Position numbers and translations under genes: made by a program
In this document: positions 26,457 through 37,165 of the stretch, in pieces
Position numbering within the stretch: position 1 is the first letter of the stretch
Layout: each line of letters opens with the position of its first letter
The notes under the pieces: model-generated
Databases searched by the model: none
What the model saw: only the letters and a program-made list of their open reading frames with translations
Told to the model about the DNA's origin: nothing
NCBI RefSeq assembly: GCF_003046545.1
Contig: NZ_QAAA01000003.1
Span: 62,001 to 126,000, forward strand
Origin: Rhodovulum imhoffii
Lineage (GTDB): Bacteria > Pseudomonadota > Alphaproteobacteria > Rhodobacterales > Rhodobacteraceae
Length of the DNA stretch: 64,000 nt
Direction: 5' to 3'

Positions 26457-27116
26457 ATGCTTCAAGGGCGTAATTCTCTCACATCAATTCTCAACGCCAA
26501 TAAAACAAGAGCTTTCAGGCGAAAGACCTGCCTAAAAGTACTGGTTTCTATTGGGGCAAACCTGCCCTCTGGCGGACGCGACCCCTGCGAAAATCTTCGG
26601 GGGGCGCTTTCGGTGATGGGGGGTGATTCGCTTCACATTGACACTATAAGTGAATTTTATCAAACGCCTGGTTTTCCCCATGGGTCCGGGCCGGACTTTG
26701 TCAATGCCTGTCTTCGGGTTTTCACCGTCCTGACACCGGAGGCGTTGCTCGCGCGGTTGCACGAGGTCGAGGCCGATTTCGGACGGCGACGCACGACACG
26801 CTGGGCGCCGCGCAGCCTTGATCTCGACTTGCTGGACTATGAGGGGAGGGTTGTTCCGGATGCGGCCACCCAGACCCGGTGGCGGACCCTGCCCTTGCCG
26901 GATCAGCGCAGGTATGCGCCGGAACGCCTGATCCTGCCCCATCCGCGCTTGCAGGAGCGTGCGTTCGTGCTTGTCCCGCTGGCGGAAATCGCCCCGGACT
27001 GGCGCCACCCGCTGCTGGGGCGCACCGCCGTCGAGCTGCGCGATGCGCTGCCTGCCGGGGAAATCGCGCAGATTCGCCCGCTTCCGGGCCGGGGCAGGGG
27101 GGATTCGCCCTTGTAA
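26457..27116 (+). CDS. folK: 2-amino-4-hydroxy-6-hydroxymethyldihydropteridine pyrophosphokinase
   Basis: 219 residues; transfers pyrophosphate from ATP to 6-hydroxymethyl-dihydropterin in folate synthesis. Core motifs: [28 protein letters not shown], the signature [14 protein letters not shown], and [19 protein letters not shown]. With the ATG at 26457 there is a 29-residue Lys/Arg-rich N-terminal extension before the HPPK fold; no better start is visible between it and the core. The first 150 bases are AT-richer than the rest. The C-terminal part after the HPPK core is short. It precedes rpoZ by 58 bases. Confidence 0.88.
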   Translation: MLQGRNSLTSILNANKTRAFRRKTCLKVLVSIGANLPSGGRDPCENLRGALSVMGGDSLHIDTISEFYQTPGFPHGSGPDFVNACLRVFTVLTPEALLARLHEVEADFGRRRTTRWAPRSLDLDLLDYEGRVVPDAATQTRWRTLPLPDQRRYAPERLILPHPRLQERAFVLVPLAEIAPDWRHPLLGRTAVELRDALPAGEIAQIRPLPGRGRGDSPL

Positions 27117-27174
27117 TGCTTTGGAACAGGCCCTAGAAGTAAGGTTCGATCTTCCAAATGAGGTGGAGTAATTC

Positions 27175-27528
27175 ATGGCCCGCGTGACGGTAGAAGACTG
27201 CGTTGACAAGGTTCCGAACCGGTTCGAGCTTGTCATGCTTGCCGCGCACCGCGCGCGCGAAATCGCGTCTGGTGCGCCGCTGACGGTCGACCGTGACAAT
27301 GACAAGAACCCTGTTGTGTCCTTGCGCGAAATCGCCGATGAGGCCCAGCCGGCCGATGCCCTGCGCGAGCGCATGATCGAGGCCAACCAGACCCAGATCG
27401 AGATCGACGAACCCGAAGAGGATTCGATGGCGTTCCTGATGGGTGGGGAGCCCGACGCCCCGGCTCAGGACGACATGTCGGAGGAAAACCTCCTGCGCGC
27501 ATTGATGGAAGCACAGGGCCAGAAATAA
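27175..27528 (+). CDS. rpoZ: RNA polymerase omega subunit
   Basis: 117 residues. The omega signature covers the first 60: [20 protein letters not shown] and HRAREIASG, followed by a variable acidic C-terminus. It helps assemble RNA polymerase and forms part of a ppGpp binding site in related bacteria. Ribosome binding site GGTGGAG 7 bases upstream. It precedes rsh by 39 bases, the conserved rpoZ-rsh pairing. Confidence 0.95.
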   Translation: MARVTVEDCVDKVPNRFELVMLAAHRAREIASGAPLTVDRDNDKNPVVSLREIADEAQPADALRERMIEANQTQIEIDEPEEDSMAFLMGGEPDAPAQDDMSEENLLRALMEAQGQK

Positions 27529-27567
27529 TACGGGCGCGGACTGCGTCCCAGCGGGGCAGACAGGCGG

Positions 27568-29688
27568 ATGATCGACGTCGAGGACCTGATTCAATTGGTC
27601 CGCAACTACAACCCCCGAACCGACGTAGACCTGATTCGAAAGGCTTATGCCTACGGCAAGGAAATGCACGAGGGGCAGACCCGCCGCTCGGGCGAACCCT
27701 ATTTCACCCATCCGGTCGCCGTGGCGGCGATCCTGACCGAGCAGCGGCTGGATGACGCGACGATCGTGACCGCGTTGCTGCATGACACCGTAGAGGACAC
27801 CAAATCCACCTATGGTGAGGTCGCCAACCTGTTCGGTGCGGAGATCGCCGATCTCGTGGACGGGGTGACCAAGCTGACAAACCTTCAGCTTTCGTCCACG
27901 CAGACGAAGCAGGCCGAAAACTTCCGCAAGCTTTTCATGGCCATGGCCAGGGATTTGCGGGTGATTCTGGTCAAGCTGGCCGACCGTCTGCATAACATGC
28001 GGACGATCAAGTCGCTGCCCCACGAAAAGCAGGTTCGCAAGAGCAAGGAAACCATGGACATCTTTGCGCCTCTGGCCGGGCGCATGGGGATGCAATGGAT
28101 GCGTGAGGAACTGGAGGACCTGTCTTTCAAGGTGCTCAATCCCGAGGCGCGGGCCTCTATCCTGCGCCGTTTCGTGACTTTGCAGCGTGAATCGGGGGAC
28201 GTGATTGCCAAGATCACCAATGACATCCGTATCGAGCTGGAGCGCGAGAATGTGGAGGCGGATGTGTTCGGGCGGGCCAAGCGTCCCTATTCGATATGGC
28301 GCAAGATGGAGCAGAAGGAGATCGGCTTTTCCCGCCTGTCGGATATTTACGGGTTCCGTGTCATCACCGAGAACGAAAGCGATTGCTACCGGGTTCTGGG
28401 GGCGATCCACCGCCGTTGGCGCGCGGTTCCGGGCCGGTTCAAGGATTACATCAGCCAACCGAAATCCAACGGCTACCGTTCGATCCAGACGACGGTTTCG
28501 GGGCGCGATGGCAAGCGGGTCGAGGTGCAGATCCGTACCCGCCAGATGCATGAGGTGGCGGAATCGGGCGTCGCGGCACACTGGTCCTACCGGGACGGCG
28601 TGCGTGCGGAGAACCCCTTTGCCGTCGATCCGGCCAAGTGGCTGGCCTCTCTGACCGAGCGTTTCGAGGTGGCGGAGGACCACGACGAGTTTCTTGAACA
28701 CGTCAAGATGGAAATGTACTCGGACCAGGTCTTCTGCTTTACCCCCAAGGGGGACGTGGTCAAACTGCCACGCGGGGCGATGCCGCTGGATTTTGCCTAT
28801 GCCATCCATACCCGCATCGGGGACAGTTGCGTCGGCGCCAAGGTCGACGGGCTGCGCGTCCCCCTCTGGACGCGGCTCAAGAACGGGCAGTCGGTGGAGA
28901 TCATCACTGCCGAAGGGCAGCGCCCGCAGGCGGCCTCTCTGGACCTTGTGGTGACCGGACGCGCCAAATCCTCCATCCGCCGGTCGCTGCGCGAAGAGGA
29001 CCGGGACCGCTATATCAAGCTGGGGCGGGAACTGGCCCGTGTCGCGTTTGAACATGTCGGCCGCAGGGCGACCGACAAGGCGCTGCGGACCGCCGCGAAA
29101 AATCTCGGTCTGCGCGACGAATCCGCATTGCTGGCCCGGCTTGGCTCCGCCGAGATCCGCCCGTCCCGTGTGGTCGAACTGCTTTACCCCGATATCGCCA
29201 CCACCCAGGGGGAGGAGATCGAGCCGTCCCATGCCGTTATCGGTCTTTCGCCGGACCAGTCCTTCAACCGGGCCGTCTGCTGTGAGCCGGTTCCGGGGGA
29301 GCGCATCGTGGGTATCGCGTGGCGCGGGCGCGGCGTCGTGGTGCATGCCATCGATTGCGGCGCTCTGGCCAAGTACGAAGGTCAGCCCGGCCGCTGGATG
29401 GATCTGCACTGGCATTCGGGCCGCCACGCCCCCGAACACACGGTCAGTCTGCTGGTCACGCTCCGTAACGACGCCGGGGTGCTGGGCCATATCTGTACGC
29501 TCATCGGGGAGCAGAAGGCGAACATATCGAACATGGAGTTCCTGGACACGAAACCGGACTTCTTCCGTTTGCGCATTTGTGTCGAGTTGCGCGATGTCGA
29601 GCATCTGCACACGGTCATGACGGCTCTGGAAGCCGAAAGCGACGTGGCCGAGATCCTGCGCCAGAGGGATCCGGCGCTCGACACGTAA
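27568..29688 (+). CDS. rsh: Bifunctional (p)ppGpp synthetase/hydrolase Rsh (RelA/SpoT)
   Basis: 706 residues, standard for the single alphaproteobacterial Rsh. The HD hydrolase domain comes first ([11 protein letters not shown] and LLHDTVEDT, about residues 50-80). The synthetase domain follows, with [14 protein letters not shown] and [15 protein letters not shown] (about 263-310). Then come TGS ([18 protein letters not shown], about 390-450) and a C-terminal ACT domain. Both catalytic centres look intact. It controls the stringent response. The next gene begins 24 bases on. Confidence 0.95.
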   Translation: MIDVEDLIQLVRNYNPRTDVDLIRKAYAYGKEMHEGQTRRSGEPYFTHPVAVAAILTEQRLDDATIVTALLHDTVEDTKSTYGEVANLFGAEIADLVDGVTKLTNLQLSSTQTKQAENFRKLFMAMARDLRVILVKLADRLHNMRTIKSLPHEKQVRKSKETMDIFAPLAGRMGMQWMREELEDLSFKVLNPEARASILRRFVTLQRESGDVIAKITNDIRIELERENVEADVFGRAKRPYSIWRKMEQKEIGFSRLSDIYGFRVITENESDCYRVLGAIHRRWRAVPGRFKDYISQPKSNGYRSIQTTVSGRDGKRVEVQIRTRQMHEVAESGVAAHWSYRDGVRAENPFAVDPAKWLASLTERFEVAEDHDEFLEHVKMEMYSDQVFCFTPKGDVVKLPRGAMPLDFAYAIHTRIGDSCVGAKVDGLRVPLWTRLKNGQSVEIITAEGQRPQAASLDLVVTGRAKSSIRRSLREEDRDRYIKLGRELARVAFEHVGRRATDKALRTAAKNLGLRDESALLARLGSAEIRPSRVVELLYPDIATTQGEEIEPSHAVIGLSPDQSFNRAVCCEPVPGERIVGIAWRGRGVVVHAIDCGALAKYEGQPGRWMDLHWHSGRHAPEHTVSLLVTLRNDAGVLGHICTLIGEQKANISNMEFLDTKPDFFRLRICVELRDVEHLHTVMTALEAESDVAEILRQRDPALDT

Positions 29689-29711
29689 CCGCCGGAAAGG
29701 GAAGGGCTGGC

Positions 29712-30350
29712 GTGGTTTTCAGGCGCCGAGACAAACGCAGCACCGGACGGCTCGTGCGGGAGTTCTTCTACCCGCGGGGGGGATGGAGCCGGGCGGCGTA
29801 TTATGTCAGCCATCGGCTGCGCCGGTTGCCCGACGATCCCAGGCGCATCGCACGGGGGATTTTTGCGGGGGTCTTTGTCACCTTCACGCCGTTTTACGGG
29901 TTCCATTTCCTTACCGCGGCACTTGTTGCACGGGTGGTCAACGGCAATATTCTCGCCGCACTTCTGGGGACGTTTTTCGGCAACCCCCTGACCTATGTGC
30001 CGATCGGGGTCGTGTCGCTCAAGACAGGACATTTCCTGTTGGGAACCGAGTTCGACGAAACGGTTCACCGCAGCCTGTTTGGCAAGGTCTACGCCGCGCT
30101 GTCCGATGTGAAAGAGAATCTCCTTGCCCTGTTTACCGGCGCCCCGGCGGACTGGAGCAGCCTCGCGGTCTATTACGGCGAAGTTTTTCTGCCCTATCTT
30201 GTCGGGGGGATCTGTCCGGGCATATTAACGGGATTGATCGCATATTACCTGAGCGTGCCGGTGATCACGGCATATCAGAACCGCCGCAAGGGGCGGCTGA
30301 AGACGAAACTGGCGGCGCTGCGCAAGAAGGCGCCGCGCCGCCGCCCCTGA
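29712..30350 (+). CDS. DUF2062 membrane protein
   Basis: 212 residues from a GTG at 29712 ([12 protein letters not shown]). A basic N-terminus is followed by the DUF2062 core: [19 protein letters not shown], then [17 protein letters not shown], then a C-terminal helix pair ([19 protein letters not shown]) and a very basic tail ([20 protein letters not shown]). DUF2062 proteins are inner-membrane proteins of unknown function. The upstream extension of the frame overlaps rsh and is not used. Fixed position between rsh and pdxJ in this lineage. Confidence 0.8.
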   Translation: MVFRRRDKRSTGRLVREFFYPRGGWSRAAYYVSHRLRRLPDDPRRIARGIFAGVFVTFTPFYGFHFLTAALVARVVNGNILAALLGTFFGNPLTYVPIGVVSLKTGHFLLGTEFDETVHRSLFGKVYAALSDVKENLLALFTGAPADWSSLAVYYGEVFLPYLVGGICPGILTGLIAYYLSVPVITAYQNRRKGRLKTKLAALRKKAPRRRP

Positions 30351-30376
30351 CCGGGCGTAAAACGAAGGGTTTTGCC

Positions 30377-31129
30377 ATGACTGTGAGCGGGTCCCGGCTG
30401 CGGCTGGGAGTGAATATCGACCATGTGGCCACAGTGCGCAATGCGCGCGGGTCCGCCTATCCGGATCCGCTGCGCGCGGCCCTGTTGGCCGAACAGGCAG
30501 GCGCGGACGGCATCACCGCCCATCTGCGCGAGGACCGGCGCCATATCTCGGACGCGGATATCGAGGCCCTGACCGCGCGTCTGAGCGTGCCGCTGAACCT
30601 TGAAATGGCAGCGACCGGCGAAATGCAGGCCATCGCCTTGCGTCACCGCCCGCATGCAGTCTGTATCGTGCCGGAAAAGCGTGAGGAACGGACCACGGAG
30701 GGCGGGCTGGACGTCGCCGGAGAGCAGGCGCGCCTGGCGGCCTTCATCGCCCCTTTGCGCGAGGCGGGATGCCGTGTGTCGCTGTTCATCGGGGCCGAAT
30801 CCGCACAGGTCGAGGCTGCGGCCCGCATCGGCGCTGCGGTGGTGGAACTTCACACCGGCGCCTATTGCGACCTGCACGCGGAAGGCCGGAGAGGTGAGCG
30901 GGATGCCGAGCTTGAGCGCCTGCGTGCCATGGCGGCCCATGCCCATGGGCTTGGGCTTGAGGTTCATGCCGGCCATGGGCTGACCTATGACACCGTGGGC
31001 CCCATTGCCGCCTTTCCGCAGGTGCGCGAACTGAATATCGGCCACTTCCTGATCGGAGAGGCAATTTTCCTCGGGCTCGAAGCCGCGATCAGCGAAATGC
31101 GCCGTCGGATGGACGCTGCGCGGGGATAG
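30377..31129 (+). CDS. pdxJ: Pyridoxine 5'-phosphate synthase
   Basis: 250 residues, full length TIM-barrel enzyme that joins 1-deoxyxylulose 5-phosphate and 3-amino-2-oxopropyl phosphate. Conserved segments: [16 protein letters not shown] (phosphate and catalytic region, about 9-24), [12 protein letters not shown] with catalytic His, [25 protein letters not shown] and [13 protein letters not shown]. It precedes acpS by 3 bases, the classical pdxJ-acpS pair. Confidence 0.95.
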   Translation: MTVSGSRLRLGVNIDHVATVRNARGSAYPDPLRAALLAEQAGADGITAHLREDRRHISDADIEALTARLSVPLNLEMAATGEMQAIALRHRPHAVCIVPEKREERTTEGGLDVAGEQARLAAFIAPLREAGCRVSLFIGAESAQVEAAARIGAAVVELHTGAYCDLHAEGRRGERDAELERLRAMAAHAHGLGLEVHAGHGLTYDTVGPIAAFPQVRELNIGHFLIGEAIFLGLEAAISEMRRRMDAARG

Positions 31130-31132
31130 CCC

Positions 31133-31543
31133 ATGATTCTCGGTATCGGAACGGATCTGGCCAATATCGACCGCATATCCGCCACGCTGGACCGCTTTGG
31201 GGATCGGTTTCGCAACCGTGTCTTTACCGAGACCGAGCGCCGCAAGGCCGATACCCGCGCAGATGTGGCCGGCACCTATGCAAAGCGCTGGGCCGCGAAG
31301 GAAGCGTGCTCCAAGGCGCTGGGCACGGGGCTGCGGATGGGGATCTCCTGGAAGGACATGGCGGTCAGCAATCTGCCCTCCGGCCAGCCGGTGATGCAGG
31401 TGACCGGCTGGGCGGCCGAACGCCTGGCCGACATGACGCCCCCCGGCCATGAGGCGATCATTCATGTCACGCTTACAGATGACCACCCGTGGGCGCAGGC
31501 TTTCGTGGTGATCGAGGCGCGCCCCCGTTCGCCGGTGCCTTGA
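31133..31543 (+). CDS. acpS: Holo-[acyl-carrier-protein] synthase
   Basis: 136 residues; transfers 4'-phosphopantetheine from CoA to acyl carrier protein. The metal-binding motif [12 protein letters not shown] is at residues 4-15, and the second motif [18 protein letters not shown] is near residues 46-63. C-terminal [18 protein letters not shown] is typical. It is transcribed with pdxJ and followed by lepB after 53 bases. Confidence 0.94.
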   Translation: MILGIGTDLANIDRISATLDRFGDRFRNRVFTETERRKADTRADVAGTYAKRWAAKEACSKALGTGLRMGISWKDMAVSNLPSGQPVMQVTGWAAERLADMTPPGHEAIIHVTLTDDHPWAQAFVVIEARPRSPVP

Positions 31544-31596
31544 CAGCCCCCGCGCGCACCCCCATGAAGCGGCAGATCATTCAGGCAGGATAAGAG

Positions 31597-32382
31597 ATGG
31601 CCAGTTCGGACAAAGAAAACAGCCTTATGGAGACGATCAAGACGGTCGTCTACGCCCTGCTGATCGCGGGGGTGTTCCGTACGCTATTTTTCCAGCCGTT
31701 CTGGATCCCGTCCGGTTCCATGAAGGATACGCTGCTGATCGGCGACTTCCTGTTCGTCAACAAGATGGTCTACGGCTACTCGAAATATTCCTGCCCCTTT
31801 TCCATGTGTCCGATCGAGGGGCGCATCTTCGCCTCGGAGCCCGAGCGTGGGGATGTCGTCGTGTTTCGCCATCCGGTGAACGGATCGGATTTCATCAAAC
31901 GACTGGTCGGTCTTCCCGGCGATGTGGTGCAGATGCGGGACGGGGTGCTTTACCTCAACGGCGAGCCGGTCCGGCAGGAGTCCAGCGGCCAGTTCGAGGA
32001 GACCTATGCCCGGCAGGGCCCGTCCGGCTATTTCCCGCAATGTGAGAATGCCCCCGTGGGCGAGGGCGCAACCTGCATCAAGTCGCGCTATACCGAGCAT
32101 CTGCCAAACGGCAAAAGCCATGATGTGCTGAATATCCGCGATGGGTTCTTCTCCGATAATACGCCCGTGTTCACCGTGCCGCAGGGGCATTACTTCTTCA
32201 TGGGGGACAACCGGGACAACAGTCAGGACAGCCGCTATGCCCAGGCCAATGGGGGGGCGGGCTTCGTGCCGGCGGAAAACCTGATCGGACGCGCCGACCG
32301 GATCATGTTCTCCTCTGCCGGGCGGTCGCTGTTTTACGTCTGGACCTGGCGCGCCGACCGTTTCTTCAAGGCTGTCGAGTGA
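31597..32382 (+). CDS. lepB: Signal peptidase I
   Basis: 261 residues with one N-terminal transmembrane helix ([17 protein letters not shown]). The catalytic serine is Ser41 in [10 protein letters not shown] and the general base Lys101 in [11 protein letters not shown]. Box [12 protein letters not shown], lies near residue 205. It removes signal peptides of exported preproteins at the periplasmic face. A Cys pair in CPFSMCP lies in an insert after the first box. The stop overlaps the rnc GTG start (GTGA). Confidence 0.95.
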   Translation: MASSDKENSLMETIKTVVYALLIAGVFRTLFFQPFWIPSGSMKDTLLIGDFLFVNKMVYGYSKYSCPFSMCPIEGRIFASEPERGDVVVFRHPVNGSDFIKRLVGLPGDVVQMRDGVLYLNGEPVRQESSGQFEETYARQGPSGYFPQCENAPVGEGATCIKSRYTEHLPNGKSHDVLNIRDGFFSDNTPVFTVPQGHYFFMGDNRDNSQDSRYAQANGGAGFVPAENLIGRADRIMFSSAGRSLFYVWTWRADRFFKAVE

Positions 32383-33068
32383 AACTTTCCGCCGAAATAT
32401 CCGATTTTGCCGACCGGCTTGGCCATCGGTTTCGCCAGCCGGGACTTTTGATCGAGGCGCTGACACATGCTTCCCTGTCCAGCCCCACGCGACCGGACAA
32501 CCAGCGGCTGGAGTTCCTGGGGGACCGGGTTCTGGGCCTGGTGATGGCCGAGGCATTGCTGGGCGCCGACCCGCGGGCGCGGGAGGGGCGACTGGCCCCG
32601 CGTTTCAACGCGCTGGTCCGGCGTGAGACCTGTGCCGCCGTGGCTCGTGACATCGGGTTGGGGGAGGTGCTGAAGCTGGGCCGTTCGGAGATGATGTCCG
32701 GGGGGCGCCGGAAGGAGGCGTTGCTGGCCGATGCGATGGAGGCCGTCATTGCCGCGGTCTACGTCGACGCCGGGTTCGGGGCCGCGCGCGATATGGTCTT
32801 GCAACTGTGGGGCGCGCGGATCGGTTCCGTCAAGGCCGATGCGCGCGATCCGAAAACCGCGCTTCAGGAATGGGCGCAGGCGCGTGGTCTGCATCCGCCC
32901 CATTACGACATGGTTGCGCGCAGCGGCCCCGACCATGCCCCTGTTTTCACCATCGCCGCGTATCTTGAAACCGGCGAGAGCGAACAGGCCTCGGCCAGTT
33001 CCAAACGCCATGCCGAGCAGGCGGCCGCACAGGCCCTGTTACGGCGGATGGAGACCCAGAATGGCTGA
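32379..33068 (+). CDS. rnc: Ribonuclease III
   Basis: 229 residues; cleaves double-stranded RNA in rRNA and mRNA maturation. The catalytic signature [16 protein letters not shown] is near residues 43-58, and [15 protein letters not shown] carries the second metal-binding Asp/Glu pair. A C-terminal double-stranded-RNA-binding domain follows (about 155-225, [12 protein letters not shown] to [16 protein letters not shown]). GTG start overlaps lepB by 4 bases, and the 3' end overlaps era by 8. Confidence 0.94.
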   Translation: MKLSAEISDFADRLGHRFRQPGLLIEALTHASLSSPTRPDNQRLEFLGDRVLGLVMAEALLGADPRAREGRLAPRFNALVRRETCAAVARDIGLGEVLKLGRSEMMSGGRRKEALLADAMEAVIAAVYVDAGFGAARDMVLQLWGARIGSVKADARDPKTALQEWAQARGLHPPHYDMVARSGPDHAPVFTIAAYLETGESEQASASSKRHAEQAAAQALLRRMETQNG

Positions 33069-33972
33069 CACGCGTGCCGGCTTCGTCGCCCTGATCGGAG
33101 AGCCCAACGCGGGCAAGTCCACCTTGCTTAACCGCATGGTGGGCGCAAAGGTATCGATCGTGACCCACAAGGTGCAGACCACCCGCGCACGCATTCGCGG
33201 GGTGGCGCTGGAAGGCGACGCGCAGATCGTGTTCGTCGACACGCCGGGCCTGTTTCGCCCCCGCCGCCGTCTGGACAGGGCGATGGTTGCCGCAGCATGG
33301 GGAGGGGCAGCGGATGCGGATGCCGTCGTCCTGCTGGTCGAGGCCCATCGCGGGCTGACCGATGGCGTACAGACGATCCTGGAGGCGCTTAACGAACGTT
33401 TGGCTGAAGGACAGGCCGTTGCGCTTGCGATCAACAAGATCGATCGCGTCAAGGCGGAAGCCCTCCTGGCGCTGTCGGAGAAGCTGAACGCGGCCTATCC
33501 GTTTATGCGCACCTTCATGATTTCCGCCGAAAAAGGCTATGGCGTGGATGACCTGCGCCGCTGGCTGGCCGGGATTCTGCCTGTGGGGCCGTGGCTCTAC
33601 CCCGAAGACCAGATTGCCGATCTGCCGATGCGCATGATCGCCGCCGAGATCACCCGCGAGAAGCTGACCCTGCGCCTGCATCAGGAACTGCCTTACCAGT
33701 TGACTGTCGAAACCGAACAATGGCAGGACCGCAAGGACGGCTCCACCCGTATCGACCAGGTGATCTACGTCGCCCGTGACGGGCACAAGGGGATCGTGCT
33801 GGGCCATAAGGGCGAAACCATCAAGGCGATCAGCCAGGCCGCGCGGGCGGAAATGGCGGAATTTCTTGGCCGCCCGGTGCACCTGTTCCTGCAAGTCCGC
33901 GTGCGCCCCAACTGGCTGGACGAGGCCGAGCGTTACTCGGAAATGGGGTTGGATTTTCGCGAAGGCGACTAG
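33061..33972 (+). CDS. era: GTPase Era
   Basis: 303 residues; an essential GTPase in 16S rRNA maturation and 30S assembly. G1 GEPNAGKST (about residues 13-21), G3 DTPGLF, G4 NKID and G5 SAEKGYG are present. The C-terminal KH domain has [17 protein letters not shown] and [13 protein letters not shown]. It overlaps rnc by 8 bases, giving the classical lepB-rnc-era run. Confidence 0.95.
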   Translation: MADTRAGFVALIGEPNAGKSTLLNRMVGAKVSIVTHKVQTTRARIRGVALEGDAQIVFVDTPGLFRPRRRLDRAMVAAAWGGAADADAVVLLVEAHRGLTDGVQTILEALNERLAEGQAVALAINKIDRVKAEALLALSEKLNAAYPFMRTFMISAEKGYGVDDLRRWLAGILPVGPWLYPEDQIADLPMRMIAAEITREKLTLRLHQELPYQLTVETEQWQDRKDGSTRIDQVIYVARDGHKGIVLGHKGETIKAISQAARAEMAEFLGRPVHLFLQVRVRPNWLDEAERYSEMGLDFREGD

Positions 33973-34201
33973 GCTCAGTGAGGTGATCGTCGAACTGACG
34001 CAGGAGGATCCAGCAGATCACGCCGCACACGGATATAGTCGCAACCACCATCGGCCCCATCGCAAGGCCGGATCGGGAGAGCCCAGTGACCACCGCAAGG
34101 TTGAGAAGAACGGCGAGTGCAAGAACCGCTTTCGCGGTACGGGGGAGGGGGCGCGATTGTGACACGGGTGCGGGCCATTTTGCTTTCGCGGGTTTATCCA
34201 A
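33830..34201 (-). CDS. Possible small membrane protein, antisense overlap with era 3' end
   Basis: An open frame of 123 residues on the minus strand with a TTG start at 34201 (MDKPAKAKWPAP). It has two clear hydrophobic helices, AVLALAVLLNLAVVTGLS and MVVATISVCGVICWILL. The helices lie in the otherwise empty 265-base gap between era and DUF1491. The last 48 or so residues run antisense into era and have shadow-like composition (Arg/Pro/Gly-rich), which weakens the case. I see no convincing ribosome binding site. It may be a real lineage-specific protein, a decayed gene, or chance. Confidence 0.3.
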   Translation of the reverse strand: MDKPAKAKWPAPVSQSRPLPRTAKAVLALAVLLNLAVVTGLSRSGLAMGPMVVATISVCGVICWILLRQFDDHLTEPSRLRENPTPFPSNARPRPASWGARGLAGTGAPGGQEIPPFPPARPG

Positions 34202-34237
34202 GGGGTGGCACGCCTGCGTCCAGATTCCGGGTGCAGA

Positions 34238-34564
34238 ATGCGCCTGACCAGCGAATTCTGGGTGCAGGCCTATCTGGCTCGTCTGCGGCTGGAGGGTATC
34301 CCGGCCTTTGTCGTTGCGCACGGGGATGACACAGGCGGTGCGGTTCTGGTGAAGCTCAACACGCTGGACGGTCAGGCGCGGCTGTTTCAGCGCAGCTTTG
34401 ACATCATAAGCGGTGCGCGCGTGTGGATGCCTCTGGCTGAGGGCAACGAACCGGAGGTGGATGGCGCCATTGCCCGTCAGCGCGGATTCGACCCGGATCT
34501 TTGGGTGATCGAGGTTGAGGACCGCGCCGGGCGCCACCTGCTTGATGACCCCAGCCTTGCGTGA
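34238..34564 (+). CDS. DUF1491 family protein
   Basis: 108 residues, start ATG 34238 ([17 protein letters not shown]). Segments [26 protein letters not shown] and [22 protein letters not shown] fit DUF1491, a small soluble alphaproteobacterial family of unknown function usually found beside recO/era. Ribosome binding site weak (GGGTGCAG). It lies 32 bases before recO, probably in the same transcript. Confidence 0.8.
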   Translation: MRLTSEFWVQAYLARLRLEGIPAFVVAHGDDTGGAVLVKLNTLDGQARLFQRSFDIISGARVWMPLAEGNEPEVDGAIARQRGFDPDLWVIEVEDRAGRHLLDDPSLA

Positions 34565-34596
34565 CAAGCTGCCGCCAGACAAGACATGGGGCGCAC

Positions 34597-35328
34597 ATGA
34601 TTGAATGGCGGGAGAACGGCATGGTCCTGGCGGTACGCCCCCACGGCGAAAGCGCGGCGATCATCGAGGTTTTCACGGCCAGCCGGGGGCGCCATCTGGG
34701 GGTGGTCCGTGGCGGCGCGGGGCGGCGTATCGGGCCGGTTCTGCAACCGGGCGCTTCGCTCGATCTGGCATGGCGCGCCCGGCTGGAAGACCATTTGGGT
34801 ACCTTTGCCGTCGAGCCATTGCGCAACCGGGCCGCAGAGGTGATGGATGACCGGGAGGCGCTGGCGGCCCTTTGCGCGATTACGGCGCTTTTGTCGTTTG
34901 CCCTTCCCGAACGCGATCCTCACCCGTCGCTTTACCTGCGATCGGTCGGGCTCGTGGATTGGCTTGGGCACCGGGGCGAATGGCCGCTGGCCTATTTGCG
35001 TTGGGAACTGGCGTTGCTGGAGGAGCTGGGGTTCGGTCTCGATCTGACCTGCTGCGCGGTGACCGGTGCGCGGGAGGACCTGGCTTTCGTTTCTCCCAAA
35101 AGTGGCCGCGCGGTAAGCCGGACGGGTGCCGGGGCGTGGGCTTCGCGCCTTTTGCCCCTGCCGCCCTGCCTGATGGGGCAGGACCTGGCCCGCACCGGGG
35201 AGATCGCCGCAGGGCTGCGGACCACCGGCTACTTCCTCGAGAACCGGCTGGCCCCCGCGTTGGGGGACCGGCCCTTGCCGCCTGCGCGTGCGCGGCTGGT
35301 GCAGCTTTTGTCGCGCCGCGGCGCCTGA
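34597..35328 (+). CDS. recO: DNA repair protein RecO
   Basis: 243 residues. N-terminal OB fold ([32 protein letters not shown]), then the helical domain with [21 protein letters not shown] and [22 protein letters not shown]. It loads RecA onto SSB-coated DNA in the RecFOR pathway. The zinc-site cysteines of some RecO proteins are not obvious beyond the CC pair in LTCCAV. It converges with mcd, 2 bases between the stops. Confidence 0.92.
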   Translation: MIEWRENGMVLAVRPHGESAAIIEVFTASRGRHLGVVRGGAGRRIGPVLQPGASLDLAWRARLEDHLGTFAVEPLRNRAAEVMDDREALAALCAITALLSFALPERDPHPSLYLRSVGLVDWLGHRGEWPLAYLRWELALLEELGFGLDLTCCAVTGAREDLAFVSPKSGRAVSRTGAGAWASRLLPLPPCLMGQDLARTGEIAAGLRTTGYFLENRLAPALGDRPLPPARARLVQLLSRRGA

Positions 35329-35330
35329 TC

Positions 35331-37007
35331 TTACCCCAGAACGCGGCGCGCGATGACCTGTGCCTGAATTTCCGCAGCCCCTTCGAAAATGTTGAGAATG
35401 CGCGCGTCACACAGAATCCGGGAGATCGTGTATTCCATTGCGAACCCGTTGCCGCCATGAATCTGCAACCCGTTATCGGCGGCGGCCCAAGCCACGCGGG
35501 CCCCCAGCAGCTTGGCCATCCCGGCCTCAAGGTCGCAGCGGCGGTCATGGTCCTTTTCCCACGCGGCAAAATAGGTGAGTTGGCGCGCCACCATGATTTC
35601 CACCGCCATCATCGCCAGCTTGTCGGAGACACGCGGGAAGGCGATCAACGGTTTCCCGAATTGCTTGCGGTCCAGCGCATATTGCATCGAGATATCCAGT
35701 GCCGACTGCGCCACGCCAATGGCGCGTGCGGCGGTCTGGATCCGTGCGGATTCGAAAGTTTGCATCAGCTGCTTGAACCCCTGACCCTCGACGCCGCCCA
35801 GAAGGTTTTCGCCCTTGACCCTGAACTTGTCGAAGCCGAGTTCATACTCCTTCATGCCGCGATAGCCCAGCACTTCGATCTCGCCGCCGGTCATGCCCTC
35901 GGTGGGAAAGGGGGTTTCGTCTGTGCCCGGCGTCTTCTCCGCCAGAAACATCGACAGGCCCTTGTAGTCGGTCGTGTCCGGGTCCGTCCGGGCCAGCAAG
36001 GTCATCACATGGGTGCGCGCGGCATGGGTGATCCAGGTCTTGTTGCCGGTGATTTCGTAATCGTCTCCGACTTTGACCGCGCGGGTGCGCAGCGCCCCGA
36101 GGTCGGAGCCGGTGTTGGGTTCGGTGAACACGGCTGTGGGCAGGATTTCGCCACTGGCCAGTTTCGGCAGCCATGCGGCTTTCTGTTCGAGCGTGCCGCC
36201 GCACAGGATCAGTTCCGCCGCGATTTCGGAGCGGGTGCCAAGGCTGCCAACGCCGATATACCCGCGCGACAATTCTTCCGATACCACGCACATGGAGGCC
36301 TTGGACAGGCCGAACCCCCCGAATTCCTCGGGAATGGTCAGGCCGAATACTCCAAGTTCCGCCATTTCTCCGATGATATCCATCGGGATCAGCTCATCCT
36401 TGAGGTGCCAGTCATGCGCGTTGGGTTCCACCTTGTCCACGGCAAAGCGGCGGAACTGTTCGCGGATCATCTCCAGTTCTTCGTCAAGACCCGTGGCGCC
36501 AACGGTGACGTTGGCGGCCTGTTCCTGCATCAGGGCGACAAGTCGTGCCCGCGCCGGGGCGGAGTTGGCTTCGGCGCAGAGGGTTTCTATCTCTGCGGTG
36601 GCAAGCGGCGCGGCCGTGGCGCCCAGATCGGCCAGCCGGCACATTTCCCCCTGGCTCATGGGGATGCCGCCGCGGATCTGGTTGAGATATTCGCCAAAGG
36701 CGATCTGGAGGATCAGTTGCTCCACCTCGCCCAGTTTTCCGGTCTCTTGCAGGCGTGTGGCCCAGCCATGCATCTGGCACAACGCCTGGGCATATGTCGC
36801 CAGCCATGCCAACCCGTGCGCGGCGGCCTGATGCTGTTCCACCAGTTTGCCGGAGACGCGCCCGCCCTCGCTGACACGGGTGCGCACGGCCTCGCGCGCG
36901 GTGCTCAAAACGGCGTCGACCGGGTTCAGCGCGGCGCCGGTCAGCATCAGAAGATCGGGGAGGATGGTGCTGCGGCTTGCGGTCATGTCCTGTCCGTCAT
37001 GGGGCAT
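35331..37007 (-). CDS. mcd: (2S)-methylsuccinyl-CoA dehydrogenase
   Basis: 558 residues: an acyl-CoA dehydrogenase core from about residue 170 (LDEELEMIREQFRRFAVDKV) with an extra N-terminal domain of about 165 residues, the layout of Mcd of the ethylmalonyl-CoA pathway. FAD/substrate segments include TEPNTGSDLGALRTRA, ITGNKTWITHA and the C-terminal QIHGGNGFAMEYTISRI. It oxidises methylsuccinyl-CoA to mesaconyl-CoA, passing electrons to ETF (etfAB also in this window). Start supported by AAGGAGA 6 bases upstream. Position beside recO agrees, as I remember it, with Rhodobacter sphaeroides. Confidence 0.88.
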   Translation of the reverse strand: MPHDGQDMTASRSTILPDLLMLTGAALNPVDAVLSTAREAVRTRVSEGGRVSGKLVEQHQAAAHGLAWLATYAQALCQMHGWATRLQETGKLGEVEQLILQIAFGEYLNQIRGGIPMSQGEMCRLADLGATAAPLATAEIETLCAEANSAPARARLVALMQEQAANVTVGATGLDEELEMIREQFRRFAVDKVEPNAHDWHLKDELIPMDIIGEMAELGVFGLTIPEEFGGFGLSKASMCVVSEELSRGYIGVGSLGTRSEIAAELILCGGTLEQKAAWLPKLASGEILPTAVFTEPNTGSDLGALRTRAVKVGDDYEITGNKTWITHAARTHVMTLLARTDPDTTDYKGLSMFLAEKTPGTDETPFPTEGMTGGEIEVLGYRGMKEYELGFDKFRVKGENLLGGVEGQGFKQLMQTFESARIQTAARAIGVAQSALDISMQYALDRKQFGKPLIAFPRVSDKLAMMAVEIMVARQLTYFAAWEKDHDRRCDLEAGMAKLLGARVAWAAADNGLQIHGGNGFAMEYTISRILCDARILNIFEGAAEIQAQVIARRVLG

Positions 37008-37165
37008 GAATCGTCTCCTTCTTTGGGCTTGGGTTCATCTAGGCTTTTCGCAGGCGCAGCGCAACAAAAATTCAACTGAAGCTAGTGTTTTGAAAGGTAA
37101 TGTCTCTGCGTGATTTCGCACCCGCAGCGCCCCAGGCGGTGCTAAGCTGCCCAAAGGAGGTGCGG

